Shown here one piece after another: positions 1 through 8,656 of a DNA stretch of 64,000 bases (position 1 is its first letter; every line of letters begins with the position of its first letter). The position numbers were made by a program, and so were the translations under genes. Under the pieces are notes generated by a model that was given only the letters and a program-made list of their open reading frames with translations, had not been told where the DNA came from and did not search any database. Source of the stretch: CAYFVU01 sp964594775 (GTDB lineage Bacteria > Spirochaetota > Spirochaetia > DSM-16054 > Sediminispirochaetaceae); NCBI GenBank assembly GCA_964594775.1, contig CAZQNO010000006.1, positions 1-64,000 of the forward strand. Direction: 5' to 3'.

Positions 1-854
1 GCTGCGGTGAGTTCTGCACCGCTTCGGGATCGGCAAAAGATTATGGCCGGCCGCGGGATAGGGAAGCACGTTTTCTCGTCCCGTCCCGGTGCGATGAGTC
101 TCACCAGGTCGTGGTCCTTGCAGATGCTGGGAATGAGGCTGTAAGTGATGTTTGGGCGGTCCGGATTTGCCCGGACCAGAGCCGGCGGAGTTCCCCCGAA
201 GAGGAGCTCTATAATTCGATCCAAGATCCGCTGCGAGGCGGTGGCGGTAAAGGCGGTGAGAACGGCCGGGTCAAGGGCTTCGGCTATTTTCCCCGTCTCT
301 AGGTATGAGGGGCGAAAGGAGTCTCCCCATTCGCTTATCGTATGGGCCTCGTCGACAACGAGATGAGAGATGCCGGGCCCGCCCTCCGTCCGAGCCGCTA
401 AACGTTCGAGTACTCCCGGACTGAGCAGCATTTCGGGATTGCTGAGGATGAGCCGCAGCTCGCCTGAATCTATGCGCCGCCATATTCGTCTCCGCTCCTC
501 CCTGCTCTGTCCGCCGATCAGGGCTTCACAGGCGATTTCCTGCTCTTCGGCCCGCCGTTTTTGGTCGGCAATGAGGGAGCGCAGGGGAAAGACCGCCAGC
601 GTCGCTCCCGGCAGCAAGACTGCCGGAAGCAGATAGCAGAGACTCTTGCCCGAACCCGTCGGCAGGACGGCGATCTGCCGACGCGGCGCCCGTTCCCGTG
701 CATCCTCTCCCAAGAGGCCCGCCGCTTCCAAGGTATTACTGATTACCAGGTGCTGGTAGGGAAAGAGGTAGGGTATTTTGAGCCGGCTCTCCGCAAGGAC
801 GTTGAGCGGGTTCTTGGGGGCTTCTTCAAGACCTTGCGGGTGCGGATCTCTCAT
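1..854 (-). CDS. RecQ-like ATP-dependent DNA helicase (partial, C-terminus off window)
   Basis: The frame is open from an ATG at 854 to the left edge, so about 284 N-terminal residues are visible and the C-terminal part is missing. Superfamily-2 helicase motifs are in order: Walker A LPTGSGKS (residues 64-71), LRSLIADQ (91-98), DEAH (168-171), the aromatic-rich stretch ending SFRP (about 179-182) and TAFTATAS (200-207). DEAH followed by ISEWG and SFRP is the RecQ arrangement. RecQ enzymes unwind DNA 3'-5' in recombination and repair. The N-terminus has about 30 extra residues before the FPYQ segment that replaces the usual RecQ motif 0. No clear Shine-Dalgarno lies before 854; an in-frame GTG three codons upstream is an alternative start. 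A RecQ-related helicase other than RecQ itself is possible. Confidence 0.85.
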   Translation of the reverse strand, partial: MRDPHPQGLEEAPKNPLNVLAESRLKIPYLFPYQHLVISNTLEAAGLLGEDARERAPRRQIAVLPTGSGKSLCYLLPAVLLPGATLAVFPLRSLIADQKRRAEEQEIACEALIGGQSREERRRIWRRIDSGELRLILSNPEMLLSPGVLERLAARTEGGPGISHLVVDEAHTISEWGDSFRPSYLETGKIAEALDPAVLTAFTATASQRILDRIIELLFGGTPPALVRANPDRPNITYSLIPSICKDHDLVRLIAPGRDEKTCFPIPRPAIIFCRSRSGAELTA

Positions 855-1012
855 AGAAACCACTAGGAGGCATTGGTGCGGTTTGATTTCGATTTTACTG
901 AAAAAAGGGGGGCGTCTTAGGACGCGATCCGATTTCTCCTTTTTCTCTGAGCTTTCGCAGATTCCCGTATGCCGGAGGAAGAAAAGCCGATAAAAAGACA
1001 AGCGGAACAGCA

Positions 1013-1077
1013 ATTCTGCAGGCGGAAACACCCATATTGACAGGGGGGTAAATAGACAATAGGCTTGGCTGCAGAAT
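1013..1077. repeat. 9-bp inverted repeat flanking the SDR promoter
   Basis: ATTCTGCAG at 1013-1021 and its exact reverse complement CTGCAGAAT at 1069-1077 bracket a sigma-70-like promoter. The arms are 47 nt apart, and the right arm overlaps the expected transcription start. This could be a pair of operator half-sites or chance; each arm also contains the palindrome CTGCAG. The rest of 855-1097 has no gene, only a weak hairpin (GCGTC/GACGC near 913-926). Confidence 0.35.
1037..1065 (+). promoter_or_regulatory. Probable sigma-70 promoter for the SDR-SPT operon
   Basis: TTGACA (1037-1042), a 17-nt spacer and TAGGCT (1060-1065). The -35 box is perfect and the -10 box is weak. The first gene starts at 1098, which leaves a leader of about 25 nt. 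Confidence 0.45.
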
Positions 1078-1097
1078 ACGGAATTTGAGGGTACTTC

Positions 1098-1943
1098 ATG
1101 GGTAAGCTGCCGTGGAAGAGGGCGTACATCACGGGAGGATCAAGCGGGATAGGTTTTGCGATAGCGAAGGCCCTCCTCCCCTATGGTATCGAATTGCTGC
1201 TCATCGCCAGAAGGCGGGAAAGGCTCGAATCGGCGGCAAAAGAGCTGGAAGAGCTAAAAAAAACCGATGGCCCCGCCCTACATGTTCTTCCTTTGGACAT
1301 TGCGAAGAGAGAAAGTGTGGAGAGGCTTCTTCCCGAAGCGATCGACCGCTGCGGCGCGCCGGATCTCTTGATCAACTGTGCCGGGACCGCCTATCCGAAC
1401 TACTTCGAACAAATTCCGTATGAACGTTTCCGCGAAACCCTCGAAATAAACGTCGCCGGCATCTGGAACGTTACCCAACTAGTTCTTCCCCATATGAAGA
1501 AGGGCTCCCGAATAGTTACTGTTTCTTCCATCGCCGGCTTTGTAGGGACCTTCGGGTATACCGCCTACAGCGCCTCAAAGTTCGCCGTCATCGGTTTTTC
1601 AGAGAGTCTTTGCAACGAACTTTCTCTTAAAGGCATAGGAGTTTCGGTGCTCTGTCCGCCGGACACGAGGACGGCGCAGCTGGAAGAGGAAGAGAAAACA
1701 AAGCCTCCCGAGACGAAGGCCATTTCGGCAAACGCACCGGCTCTGGAGGCGGAAGAGGTGGCGAAGGTGCTGCTGCGAGGACTGCGCAGAGGGAAATTCA
1801 TAATTATTCCCGGATTTCAGGGAAAACTGGTATACTATCTGCACAGATTCATGCCCGGCCTCCTGCGGTCGATCCTCGACGGTATTGTACGGCAGAGTAC
1901 GGGCATAGATAATTCAGAGAGAGAAAGGATGCGGCGAAAATGA
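1098..1943 (+). CDS. Short-chain dehydrogenase, 3-ketodihydrosphingosine reductase-like
   Basis: This 281-residue classical SDR has the NAD(P) glycine motif GGSSGIG (13-19), NCAG (93-96), catalytic Ser143/144, and Tyr157 with Lys161 (YSASK). After the catalytic core it reads CPPDT (186-190) and KTKPPETKAIS (200-210). That pairing is recalled as a hallmark of eukaryotic 3-ketodihydrosphingosine reductase (KDSR), not of general SDRs. A hydrophobic C-terminal stretch (235-265) could associate with membrane. The stop overlaps the start of the next gene by 4 nt, and that gene is serine-palmitoyltransferase-like, so the two probably catalyse consecutive steps: condensation, then reduction of 3-ketosphinganine. 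The function is inferred from motif and context; another ketoreductase substrate remains possible. Confidence 0.75.
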   Translation: MGKLPWKRAYITGGSSGIGFAIAKALLPYGIELLLIARRRERLESAAKELEELKKTDGPALHVLPLDIAKRESVERLLPEAIDRCGAPDLLINCAGTAYPNYFEQIPYERFRETLEINVAGIWNVTQLVLPHMKKGSRIVTVSSIAGFVGTFGYTAYSASKFAVIGFSESLCNELSLKGIGVSVLCPPDTRTAQLEEEEKTKPPETKAISANAPALEAEEVAKVLLRGLRRGKFIIIPGFQGKLVYYLHRFMPGLLRSILDGIVRQSTGIDNSERERMRRK

Positions 1944-3151
1944 AGAAAGAGAAGAAGATTTTTGATAAGTGTTTCGCCTTCAGGGAAGCCGCCGAGGCAA
2001 GAGAGGCGGGGGTCTATCCCTACTTCAAGCCGATAGAGAAGATGGAGGGCACGAGGGTCTACATCGAAGGGCGGGAGATGCTGATGGCGGGAAGCAACAA
2101 CTACCTCGGCCTCGCTACCGATGAGCGGCTGGAGGAGGCGGCCCGAAAGGCGGTCGATAAATTCGGCACCACCTGTTCCGGCTCTCGTTTCATGAACGGC
2201 ACTCTCGATCTTCACGAGGAGCTCGAGAGTAAACTCGCAGAATTTGTGGAGAAAGAGGCCGCCCTCTGCTTCACCACCGGTTATCAGACGAACCTCGGGG
2301 CCATATCGGCACTTCTCGGCAGGGGAGATCACATCATCACCGACAAGCTCAACCATGCATCGATTATGGACGGGATTTTTCTCTCCTTCGGTTTCCATAA
2401 GACTATCAATCTCCATCGCTTTAAGCACAACAATATGGAGGAGCTGGAGAGTATTTTGAAGGATATCCCGGAAGATGAGGGAAAACTCATCGTTAGCGAC
2501 GGGGTCTTCTCCATGGAGGGAGATCTGGTGAACCTTCCGAAGATGCGGGAAATTGCCGACCGCTATGGTGCGGGACTCTATCTCGATGAAGCCCACGCGA
2601 TCGGGGTAGTAGGAGCGAAGGGGAGGGGGACCTGCGAGCACTACGGCAGTTTCGATTATGCCGATGTGATAATGTGTACCTTCTCGAAGTCTTTCGGCTC
2701 GATAGGCGGTTTCGTAGCCGGAGAAAGCCACGTGATAGATTACATAAAGCACTTCGCCAGGTCCCTCATTTTCAGTGCTTCGATGCCGCCGGCGAATATC
2801 GCCGCGGCAATGACGGCCCTCGAGATCATCAAGAGTGAGCCGGAGCGCGTCGCCCGGCTTCAGGAAATCGGACGGAAGATGGTTGAAGGATTCACGCAGA
2901 TAGGGTACAACGTGGGAAACGCCGAAACGCCGATCGTCCCTCTCATTACGGGAGACAACGATAAGACATTTGCCTTGTGGAGAGCTCTTTTCGAAAGGGG
3001 AATATACGTGAACCCGGTTATTAGTCCCGCCGTTCCCCCGAAACGCTCGCTTCTCCGCACGAGCTACATGGCGATACATGAGAATGAAGATCTTGACTGG
3101 TTCCTCTCGGTAGCGGAAGAGGAAGGCAAGAGACTCAATATACTACAATAG
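1940..3151 (+). CDS. Serine palmitoyltransferase-like alpha-oxoamine synthase
   Basis: This 403-residue PLP enzyme of fold type I belongs to the alpha-oxoamine synthase family (SPT, KBL, AONS, ALAS). Visible motifs are YPYF (26-29), SNNYLGL (52-58), GSRFMNGT (81-88), NHASIMDG (138-145, with the His that stacks on PLP), DEAHAIG (216-222) and the Schiff-base Lys250 in TFSKSFGSIGG. The N-terminal YPYF segment and the SRFMNGT loop resemble bacterial serine palmitoyltransferases such as those of Bacteroides more than KBL or BioF. The expected reaction is L-serine plus an acyl-CoA giving 3-ketosphinganine, CO2 and CoA. It overlaps the KDSR-like gene by 4 nt. No acyl-CoA-dependent ceramide synthase is visible nearby. 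KBL-type activity is the main alternative. Confidence 0.75.
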   Translation: MKKEKKIFDKCFAFREAAEAREAGVYPYFKPIEKMEGTRVYIEGREMLMAGSNNYLGLATDERLEEAARKAVDKFGTTCSGSRFMNGTLDLHEELESKLAEFVEKEAALCFTTGYQTNLGAISALLGRGDHIITDKLNHASIMDGIFLSFGFHKTINLHRFKHNNMEELESILKDIPEDEGKLIVSDGVFSMEGDLVNLPKMREIADRYGAGLYLDEAHAIGVVGAKGRGTCEHYGSFDYADVIMCTFSKSFGSIGGFVAGESHVIDYIKHFARSLIFSASMPPANIAAAMTALEIIKSEPERVARLQEIGRKMVEGFTQIGYNVGNAETPIVPLITGDNDKTFALWRALFERGIYVNPVISPAVPPKRSLLRTSYMAIHENEDLDWFLSVAEEEGKRLNILQ

Positions 3152-3167
3152 AAAGGAGTTGCACTAT

Positions 3168-4425
3168 ATGGCTGAAGAACTATCCTACATTCTCGTAACT
3201 CCCTATACCATTGCAAAGAGCAGAACCGGCGGAGTGATCTCCCGCCTGCTTTCGCGGCTCGATTTGGAATTGGTGGGGGCACAATTATTCGCGCCGACCC
3301 TCGAATTTGCCGAGGAATATGCGGAGCTCATTAGAAGCAGCGATGTATACACCAGGGAAAGCACGGCGGAGCTTCTCGCCTCCTATGTGCTCAGGAATTT
3401 TTCTCCCTCCAGCAGGAGGCATAGAGTCCTTCTCCTCCTCTTTCGGGGAGAGAACGCGACGAGAAAGCTTTCCGATGTCGCCGGGGCACTCTATCAGGAA
3501 AACCGAAGCTTAGAGTCGGTAACCGGAGAGACGATCCGGGATACCTATGCCGATCTCATAATGTCCGACGACGACCCGCCGAAGTTTCAATACTTCGAGC
3601 CGGCGGTACTCACTCCCCGTACCCAGAAAGTGGCAAATATGAACATGAAAATCTTCATGAAGTTCATCAAAGGAGAGCCGACGATTATCAAGAACATGAA
3701 GTATGATAATCCGGAGAAGATAGAACAGACCCTTGTTATTATAAAACCGGACAACTGGAAGCATGCAAGCAGTAGACCGGGGACCATCATCGACATGTTC
3801 AGCCGAACGGGACTGCGGATCATCAGTATGAAAATCCACCGTATGTCCGTCTCCGAGGCCCTTGAGTTTTACGGCCCCGTGAAGGAGGACCTGAACAACA
3901 AGCTTTCTCCGGTATACGGCAAAAAGGCCGCCGCACTATTGGAGAGGGAATACGGGCTCAATCTCAGCGAGACGACGGTAAGGGCCCTCAGCGATTCCTT
4001 CGGCAGAGAATTCGCCGAAGATCAATTCGCCCAGATCATCGAATTTATGTCGGGAAAGCGGCCCGAAGAATGTCCCGTCGACGAGCTAAACACTCCCGGC
4101 GAAGTCAAGTGCATGGTCNNNNNNNNNNNNNNNNNNNNNNNNNNNNNNNNNNNNNNNNNNNNNNNNNNNNNNNNNNNNNNNNNNNNNNNNNNNNNNNNNN
4201 NNNNNNNNNNNNNNNNNNGCACGGATCCGCGAAGTCCTCGGCCCCACAGACCCCATGAAGGCTCCCGGCGGTACGGTGCGCAGAGAATTCGGGCAAAACA
4301 TCATGGTGAATACCGCCCACGCATCGGATTCTCCGGAGGACGCGCAGAGTGAGATGAAGATCGTAAAGATAGAGCAGAACAACTGCTATCAGATACTTTC
4401 AGACTACTTCAAAGCGAAGGGCTGA
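3168..4425 (+). CDS. Double-domain nucleoside diphosphate kinase, interrupted by a scaffold gap
   Basis: The start is the ATG at 3168, 9 nt after AAGGAG; the TTG at 3159 lies within that Shine-Dalgarno. The N-terminal half (about residues 1-150) has an NDK-like fold pattern (VTPYTIAKS, FRGENA, GETIRD) but lacks the catalytic His. The second half has IKPD (about 190) and, after the 100-N gap, GPTDP, GGTVRREFG and NTAHASDS with the phosphorylated His near 4318. It is therefore an inactive NDK-like domain fused to an apparently active one. The frame before and after the N run differs, so the true gap is not 100 nt and the missing stretch is unknown. NDK transfers the gamma phosphate between nucleotides. 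It sits 16 nt downstream of the SPT-like gene. Confidence 0.8.
4119..4218. other. Assembly gap (100 N)
   Basis: Exactly 100 N, the conventional placeholder for a gap of unknown size. The reading frame of the NDK gene is not preserved across it at this length, so its size is arbitrary. Confidence 0.99.
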
Positions 4426-4428
4426 TAG

Positions 4429-5712
4429 GTGGACAGCTACGATGTGGTAATCGTCGGCACCGGGCCCGCCGGCCTCGGTGCCGCTTTTCGCTTGATCGAG
4501 GAAGATAATGCTCGATCAATCCTCATGGTCGATATGGAGGAGTATTCTACCGGAGGCCTTCGAAACGACTGTAAGATGAATTTCACCTACCCGATCGGTT
4601 TTCCCACCGAAAACTGGTCGAAGGAGGAGGCGGAGTACTACCTCGAACTGGTAAAGCGGGAGCTGAAACCGGCGATCCTTCCCAAAACCAACCTTCTTAC
4701 CTATCAGCAGCGGGCGGCCAAGCTGGATGTGGAGCTGCTGAACGTGCAGCAGACCCATCTTGGCACCGACGGTGGCCTCGAACTCATAAAAGAGCTCATG
4801 GGCCGCCTGAGGGAGCGGAAAATAGCGTTTTCTCTCGGTGAGCGTGTGGAGGAGGTCTCGGCGGAGGAACACTACATTCGCACCGATACACGGCACATCG
4901 CTTACGGGACACTCCTGGTTGCGCCGGGGCGCAAGGGCTTCCGCTTTCTCCAGCAGCTTATGGACAGTCTTGGTGTTTCCTACGTGGACCACATTGTCGA
5001 TATCGGCATAAGAGTGGAAACACGACTGGAGCACTTTCCCATAGTGAAGGACTATTACGATCCCAAGTTCCTCTTTCCCGGAAAGGTACGGACCTTCTGC
5101 ACCAACAGCGGTAATGCCTATGTAGTCCAGGAGCGCTACAAGACCAGACACGGAGAGGTATATCACTCGGTGAACGGCCATGCCTACTCGAACAAGAAGG
5201 GAGAGGGAAACGGTCTTGTCAATTTCGCCATACTGAAGACGGTCCGTCTTACCGCTCCCCTGGCCAGCGGCCAGCAGTACGCGGAGATCCTCGGGCTGCA
5301 GGCGCAGATCTTAGGCGGCGGCCGCCCCATCATGCAGCGGGTCGGCGATTTTCGGCTCGGTAAACGGTCAAAGGAGGACACCTTCAACCAGGACCTCTTC
5401 GACTTTTTACCGACCCTGAAGACGAGCTGTCCCGGAGATATCAGTCTCTCCATGCCGTCGAAGATCCTGCGCAACATCTGGAAGTCGATGAAACTCCTGG
5501 ATACCATCGTACCGGGCATACTCCATCCGAGCACGATCATGTACTATCCGGAAATAAAGCTGTATGCCAACAAACCGGTATTTATGGATAAAAGATTCCA
5601 GGTGGTGAAGGATGTCTTTCTCGCCGGCGACGGCGCCGGCACCAGCAGGGGCATCACCGCCGCCTGGGCGAGCGGTATTCGGGCTGCAGAGGGGATGCTC
5701 GAACAGGGTTGA
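4429..5712 (+). CDS. FAD-dependent oxidoreductase (COG2509-like)
   Basis: The 427-residue protein begins at a GTG 3 nt after the NDK stop. The N-terminus has a Rossmann FAD motif, VVIVGTGPAGLGAA (about 6-19). Near the C-terminus is the second FAD contact, VFLAGDGAGTSRGITAAWASG (split here as VFLAGDGAG and GITAAWASG, about 398-418). The stretch GGLRNDCKMNF (about 42-52) and the overall layout match a family of uncharacterised FAD-dependent dehydrogenases found in anaerobes and archaea. The substrate is unknown. It has no signal peptide and is probably cytosolic. Tight coupling to the NDK gene suggests co-transcription but does not reveal the reaction. Confidence 0.8.
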   Translation: MDSYDVVIVGTGPAGLGAAFRLIEEDNARSILMVDMEEYSTGGLRNDCKMNFTYPIGFPTENWSKEEAEYYLELVKRELKPAILPKTNLLTYQQRAAKLDVELLNVQQTHLGTDGGLELIKELMGRLRERKIAFSLGERVEEVSAEEHYIRTDTRHIAYGTLLVAPGRKGFRFLQQLMDSLGVSYVDHIVDIGIRVETRLEHFPIVKDYYDPKFLFPGKVRTFCTNSGNAYVVQERYKTRHGEVYHSVNGHAYSNKKGEGNGLVNFAILKTVRLTAPLASGQQYAEILGLQAQILGGGRPIMQRVGDFRLGKRSKEDTFNQDLFDFLPTLKTSCPGDISLSMPSKILRNIWKSMKLLDTIVPGILHPSTIMYYPEIKLYANKPVFMDKRFQVVKDVFLAGDGAGTSRGITAAWASGIRAAEGMLEQG

Positions 5713-5730
5713 AAGAGCGACTCCCGGCGC

Positions 5731-6519
5731 TTACATATGCTTCCAGAACTTGTAATTTTTTCGCTCTATCTCTTCGAGGCTCGGCATCTTGAAACAACGC
5801 GTTTCGTTCTGACTCGAAAAGGTGAATCCCCCGCGGATGTACTTGTAGGAGAATTGATCGAGGGAGCTGTCGAGGCAGAGCCCCTTGGTATGCTTATCCG
5901 GATAGCGGATCAGTTCCTTATAGGCGTCCCGGAGGCTCGTGGGATGAATGCTCCTGATCGGCGTTTCCTTGAAGGGATTGTCTTTCAGCTGTTCGAGAAA
6001 TTCATTGATATCGAGATCGATCTGGGTGTAAAAGAGTTTCGGTGCTCCCTTCGCATTTTCCGGGTCGGTGATGTACTGTCCGTATTCGGCGGCACCGTAG
6101 TCCGAAAGTACGAGCATCCGCAGGGGCGCTATCTCGGCATATATCCGAATCTGCCGGTGCTGCGGATCGTTCTTGTCGAAGGTTTCGGGTTGGAGCTCGA
6201 GACAGTCACCCTCGGGGGTTACCAGATGGAGGGTCTCGATGGCCTCGAGCTTGATGTGTTCGAGCACGCGGTAGCTTGAAATAAACTTTGTTGCCTTTGG
6301 CCTGTCGTCCTCATGGGGGCGCAACTCCTCCAGCATCTCGTCTATGCGGAAGTAGGGATGCCGGTACCGATTATCGATTTCGGCAAAAATCACCTTGCCG
6401 CTGTAGTAGCGGGAGGAGCCGGAGGTGTAGTGGAGCGAGAACCTCGACGGGTCGTACTGCGAGCCGACGAGGGCGAGGTTGGGGTGAAGTATGAGGTATA
6501 GGTGGGTGCGGTATTCCAT
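5731..6519 (-). CDS. Conserved hypothetical protein downstream of the pyrophosphatase
   Basis: I do not recognise this 262-residue protein. It starts at ATG 6519 after a good Shine-Dalgarno (AAGGAG, 8 nt upstream) and lies 16 nt beyond the hppA stop, so it is probably co-transcribed with hppA. It is soluble, with no signal peptide or membrane segment. It is rich in aromatic and charged residues, with an N-terminal beta-rich stretch (HLYLILHPNLALVGS) and a basic C-terminus ending KFWKHM. No catalytic motif is visible. A role linked to membrane energetics is only a guess from position. Confidence 0.75.
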   Translation of the reverse strand: MEYRTHLYLILHPNLALVGSQYDPSRFSLHYTSGSSRYYSGKVIFAEIDNRYRHPYFRIDEMLEELRPHEDDRPKATKFISSYRVLEHIKLEAIETLHLVTPEGDCLELQPETFDKNDPQHRQIRIYAEIAPLRMLVLSDYGAAEYGQYITDPENAKGAPKLFYTQIDLDINEFLEQLKDNPFKETPIRSIHPTSLRDAYKELIRYPDKHTKGLCLDSSLDQFSYKYIRGGFTFSSQNETRCFKMPSLEEIERKNYKFWKHM

Positions 6520-6535
6520 GCGTATTCTCCTTCTG

Positions 6536-8608
6536 TTAGAGTCCGTGAAACTGCTTCAGCATGGGGGCGATAACCAAGGATACCACCGCCATGAGCTTGA
6601 TCAGAATGTTGAGGGCCGGACCGGCGGTGTCCTTAAAAGGGTCGCCGACGGTGTCGCCGACGACGGCGGCCTTGTGAGAGTCCGAGCCCTTTCCCTCGCT
6701 CTTTCTCTCTTCGATCATTTTCTTTGCGTTGTCCCAGGCGCCGCCGGTGTTTGACATGAAGATCGCCAGAACCACACCGGAGGCGGTTACCCCTATGAGG
6801 AGGCCGGCAAGCATTGCCACTCCTCCGAGAAAGCCGATGAGAAGGGGCGTGGCGGCGGCGACAATGCCGGGCAGCATCATCTTTTTGAGGGCGGCGGAGG
6901 TGCTGATGTCGATGCACCTGCGGTAATCCGGTTTTTCCGTTTCATCGAGGATCCCCGGCTTATTCTTGAACTGACTGCGCACTTCCTCGATCATCGCGAA
7001 GGCCGCGTCTCCTATGGCGTTCATTGCCATGGCCGAGAAGAGATAGGGAATTACCGCTCCCAAGAGCAGCCCGGAGAGCACGTAGACATCCATAAGGTCG
7101 ATGACAGCAATCCCTACCTCGCTGCGAAAGGCGGTAAAAAGAATGATGGAGGTGAGGGCTGCCGAACCGATGGCGAAACCCTTCCCGATGGCGGCGGTGG
7201 TATTTCCTACGGCGTCGAGTGTATCGGTGATCTTTCGCACTTCCGGGGGAAATTCCGCCATCTCGGCAAGGCCACCGGCGTTGTCCGCAATAGGGCCATA
7301 AGCATCGACGGCGAGCTGAATGCCGAGGGTCATCAGCATCCCTAAGGCGGCTACGGCGATGCCGTAGAGGCCCGAGAGGGCGGAGCCGCCGAGAATGGCG
7401 ACGATTATCAGAATGATCGACGGAAAGCAGGAGAGCATTCCCATGCCGATCCCGGTAATGATGTTCGTCGCCGTTCCGGTTTCACTGGCCCGTACAATTG
7501 CCTCGACGGGCCGTTTATGGGTGCCGGTAAAGTATTCGGTGAGAAGCCCAAGAGCGCTTCCCGTACACATACCGAGAAGGGCGGAAAAATAGACGCGCAG
7601 CGGATCGAGTGTGCCTTCGCCCCTAGTAAAAACGAGCATAGCGGCGCCGAGAGCGAGGACCGCAGCGATGCCTGCGGCCCCGAAGGTCCCCCTATTGAGG
7701 GCTTTTTGAGGATTCGATCCCTCCTTAATCCGCACAAAAAAGACGCCGATGATCGAGGCGATGATGCCGATCAGGGCGAGGACGAGAGGGAAGAGTACCG
7801 CCTTGAGCCGCAGCTCATCGCTGCCGGCTAAGGATGCTCCCAATACCATCGTCCCGACGATGGACCCCACGTAGGATTCGAAGAGGTCGGCGCCCATGCC
7901 GGCTACATCGCCGACGTTGTCCCCGACGTTATCTGCAATGACGGCGGGATTGCGGTGATCGTCCTCGGGGATTCCTGCCTCCACCTTTCCCACCAGATCG
8001 GCTCCCACATCGGCCGCTTTGGTAAATATGCCGCCGCCGACCCGGGCGAAGAGAGCCATGGAGGAGGCACCGAGAGAGAAGCCCGAGAGGATGGGAAGAA
8101 TAATCTTCTGCAGGGCCGTTATTCCCGTTCCGAACAGCAGGACGCCGCTGAAGAGTACAATGACGATTCCGAGGAGGGCAAGGCCGACTACGCTCATGCC
8201 CATGACGCTTCCCCCGCTGAAGGAAATCTTGAGGGCGGGATTTATCCCCGACTGCGCGGCATGGGTGGTCCGCGCGTTCGAGGCGGTGGCGACGCGCATG
8301 CCGATGTAGCCGGCCGTCGCGGAGGCGGCGGCCCCCAGGAGGAAGGAGATCGACTGCAGACGCAAAGAGCCGGTATTAGCTACCGCAAGGAAAACGGCGA
8401 CGAGGACCACGAAGGCGATGAGAGCCTTGTATTCACGGCTGAGGAAGGTCATCGCTCCCTCTGCGACGTAGCCGCTTATCTCCTTTAGTCTCTCATCCTC
8501 AACATCCTGTGCATAGATCCAACGGGTCTTTATCGCTGCAAAGATCAGGGCGACAAGACTTCCTAAGAGTACCATCGCGAGCGTCAATTTAATATTCATG
8601 TTCACCAT
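6536..8608 (-). CDS. hppA: K+-dependent membrane-bound ion-translocating pyrophosphatase, probably Na+-type
   Basis: The 690-residue polytopic protein has the usual length for this family and about 16 predicted membrane helices. It couples PPi hydrolysis to cation pumping across the cytoplasmic membrane. The substrate site is clear: DVGADLVGKVE (200-210), DDHRNPAVIADNVGDNVGD (216-234), and a C-terminal counterpart GDTVGDPFKDTAGPA. GNTTAAIGKG has Ala and Gly at the two positions that are Lys and Thr in K+-independent enzymes, so this is the K+-dependent class. Asp241 is followed three residues later by Glu244 (DLFESY), the placement found in Na+-pumping enzymes such as that of Thermotoga. The start at 8608 has no good ribosome site; ATG 8599 is an alternative. 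Confidence 0.95.
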   Translation of the reverse strand: MVNMNIKLTLAMVLLGSLVALIFAAIKTRWIYAQDVEDERLKEISGYVAEGAMTFLSREYKALIAFVVLVAVFLAVANTGSLRLQSISFLLGAAASATAGYIGMRVATASNARTTHAAQSGINPALKISFSGGSVMGMSVVGLALLGIVIVLFSGVLLFGTGITALQKIILPILSGFSLGASSMALFARVGGGIFTKAADVGADLVGKVEAGIPEDDHRNPAVIADNVGDNVGDVAGMGADLFESYVGSIVGTMVLGASLAGSDELRLKAVLFPLVLALIGIIASIIGVFFVRIKEGSNPQKALNRGTFGAAGIAAVLALGAAMLVFTRGEGTLDPLRVYFSALLGMCTGSALGLLTEYFTGTHKRPVEAIVRASETGTATNIITGIGMGMLSCFPSIILIIVAILGGSALSGLYGIAVAALGMLMTLGIQLAVDAYGPIADNAGGLAEMAEFPPEVRKITDTLDAVGNTTAAIGKGFAIGSAALTSIILFTAFRSEVGIAVIDLMDVYVLSGLLLGAVIPYLFSAMAMNAIGDAAFAMIEEVRSQFKNKPGILDETEKPDYRRCIDISTSAALKKMMLPGIVAAATPLLIGFLGGVAMLAGLLIGVTASGVVLAIFMSNTGGAWDNAKKMIEERKSEGKGSDSHKAAVVGDTVGDPFKDTAGPALNILIKLMAVVSLVIAPMLKQFHGL

Positions 8609-8636
8609 AATGATATAAATGAAACGAAAATGTCAA
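8607..8636 (-). promoter_or_regulatory. Possible promoter for hppA
   Basis: On the minus strand TTGACA (8636-8631) is followed after 18 nt by CATTAT (8612-8607). Transcription would begin around 8600, at or just before the alternative ATG at 8599, so the message would be nearly leaderless. The -10 box is weak and the placement is unusual. Confidence 0.3.
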
Positions 8637-8656
8637 ACCCGAATTGCTCTGCTCTG

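Noticed and set aside
1835..3079. Long minus-strand open frame opposite the SPT-like gene (414 codons)
   Set aside because: It is antisense to a gene with clear PLP-enzyme motifs, shows no domain signature, and arises from the high-GC codon pattern of the real gene.
4119..4352. A frame reading through the N run to end at 4352
   Set aside because: The sequence after the gap matches NDK in another frame ending at 4425; the read-through is an effect of the arbitrary 100-N length.
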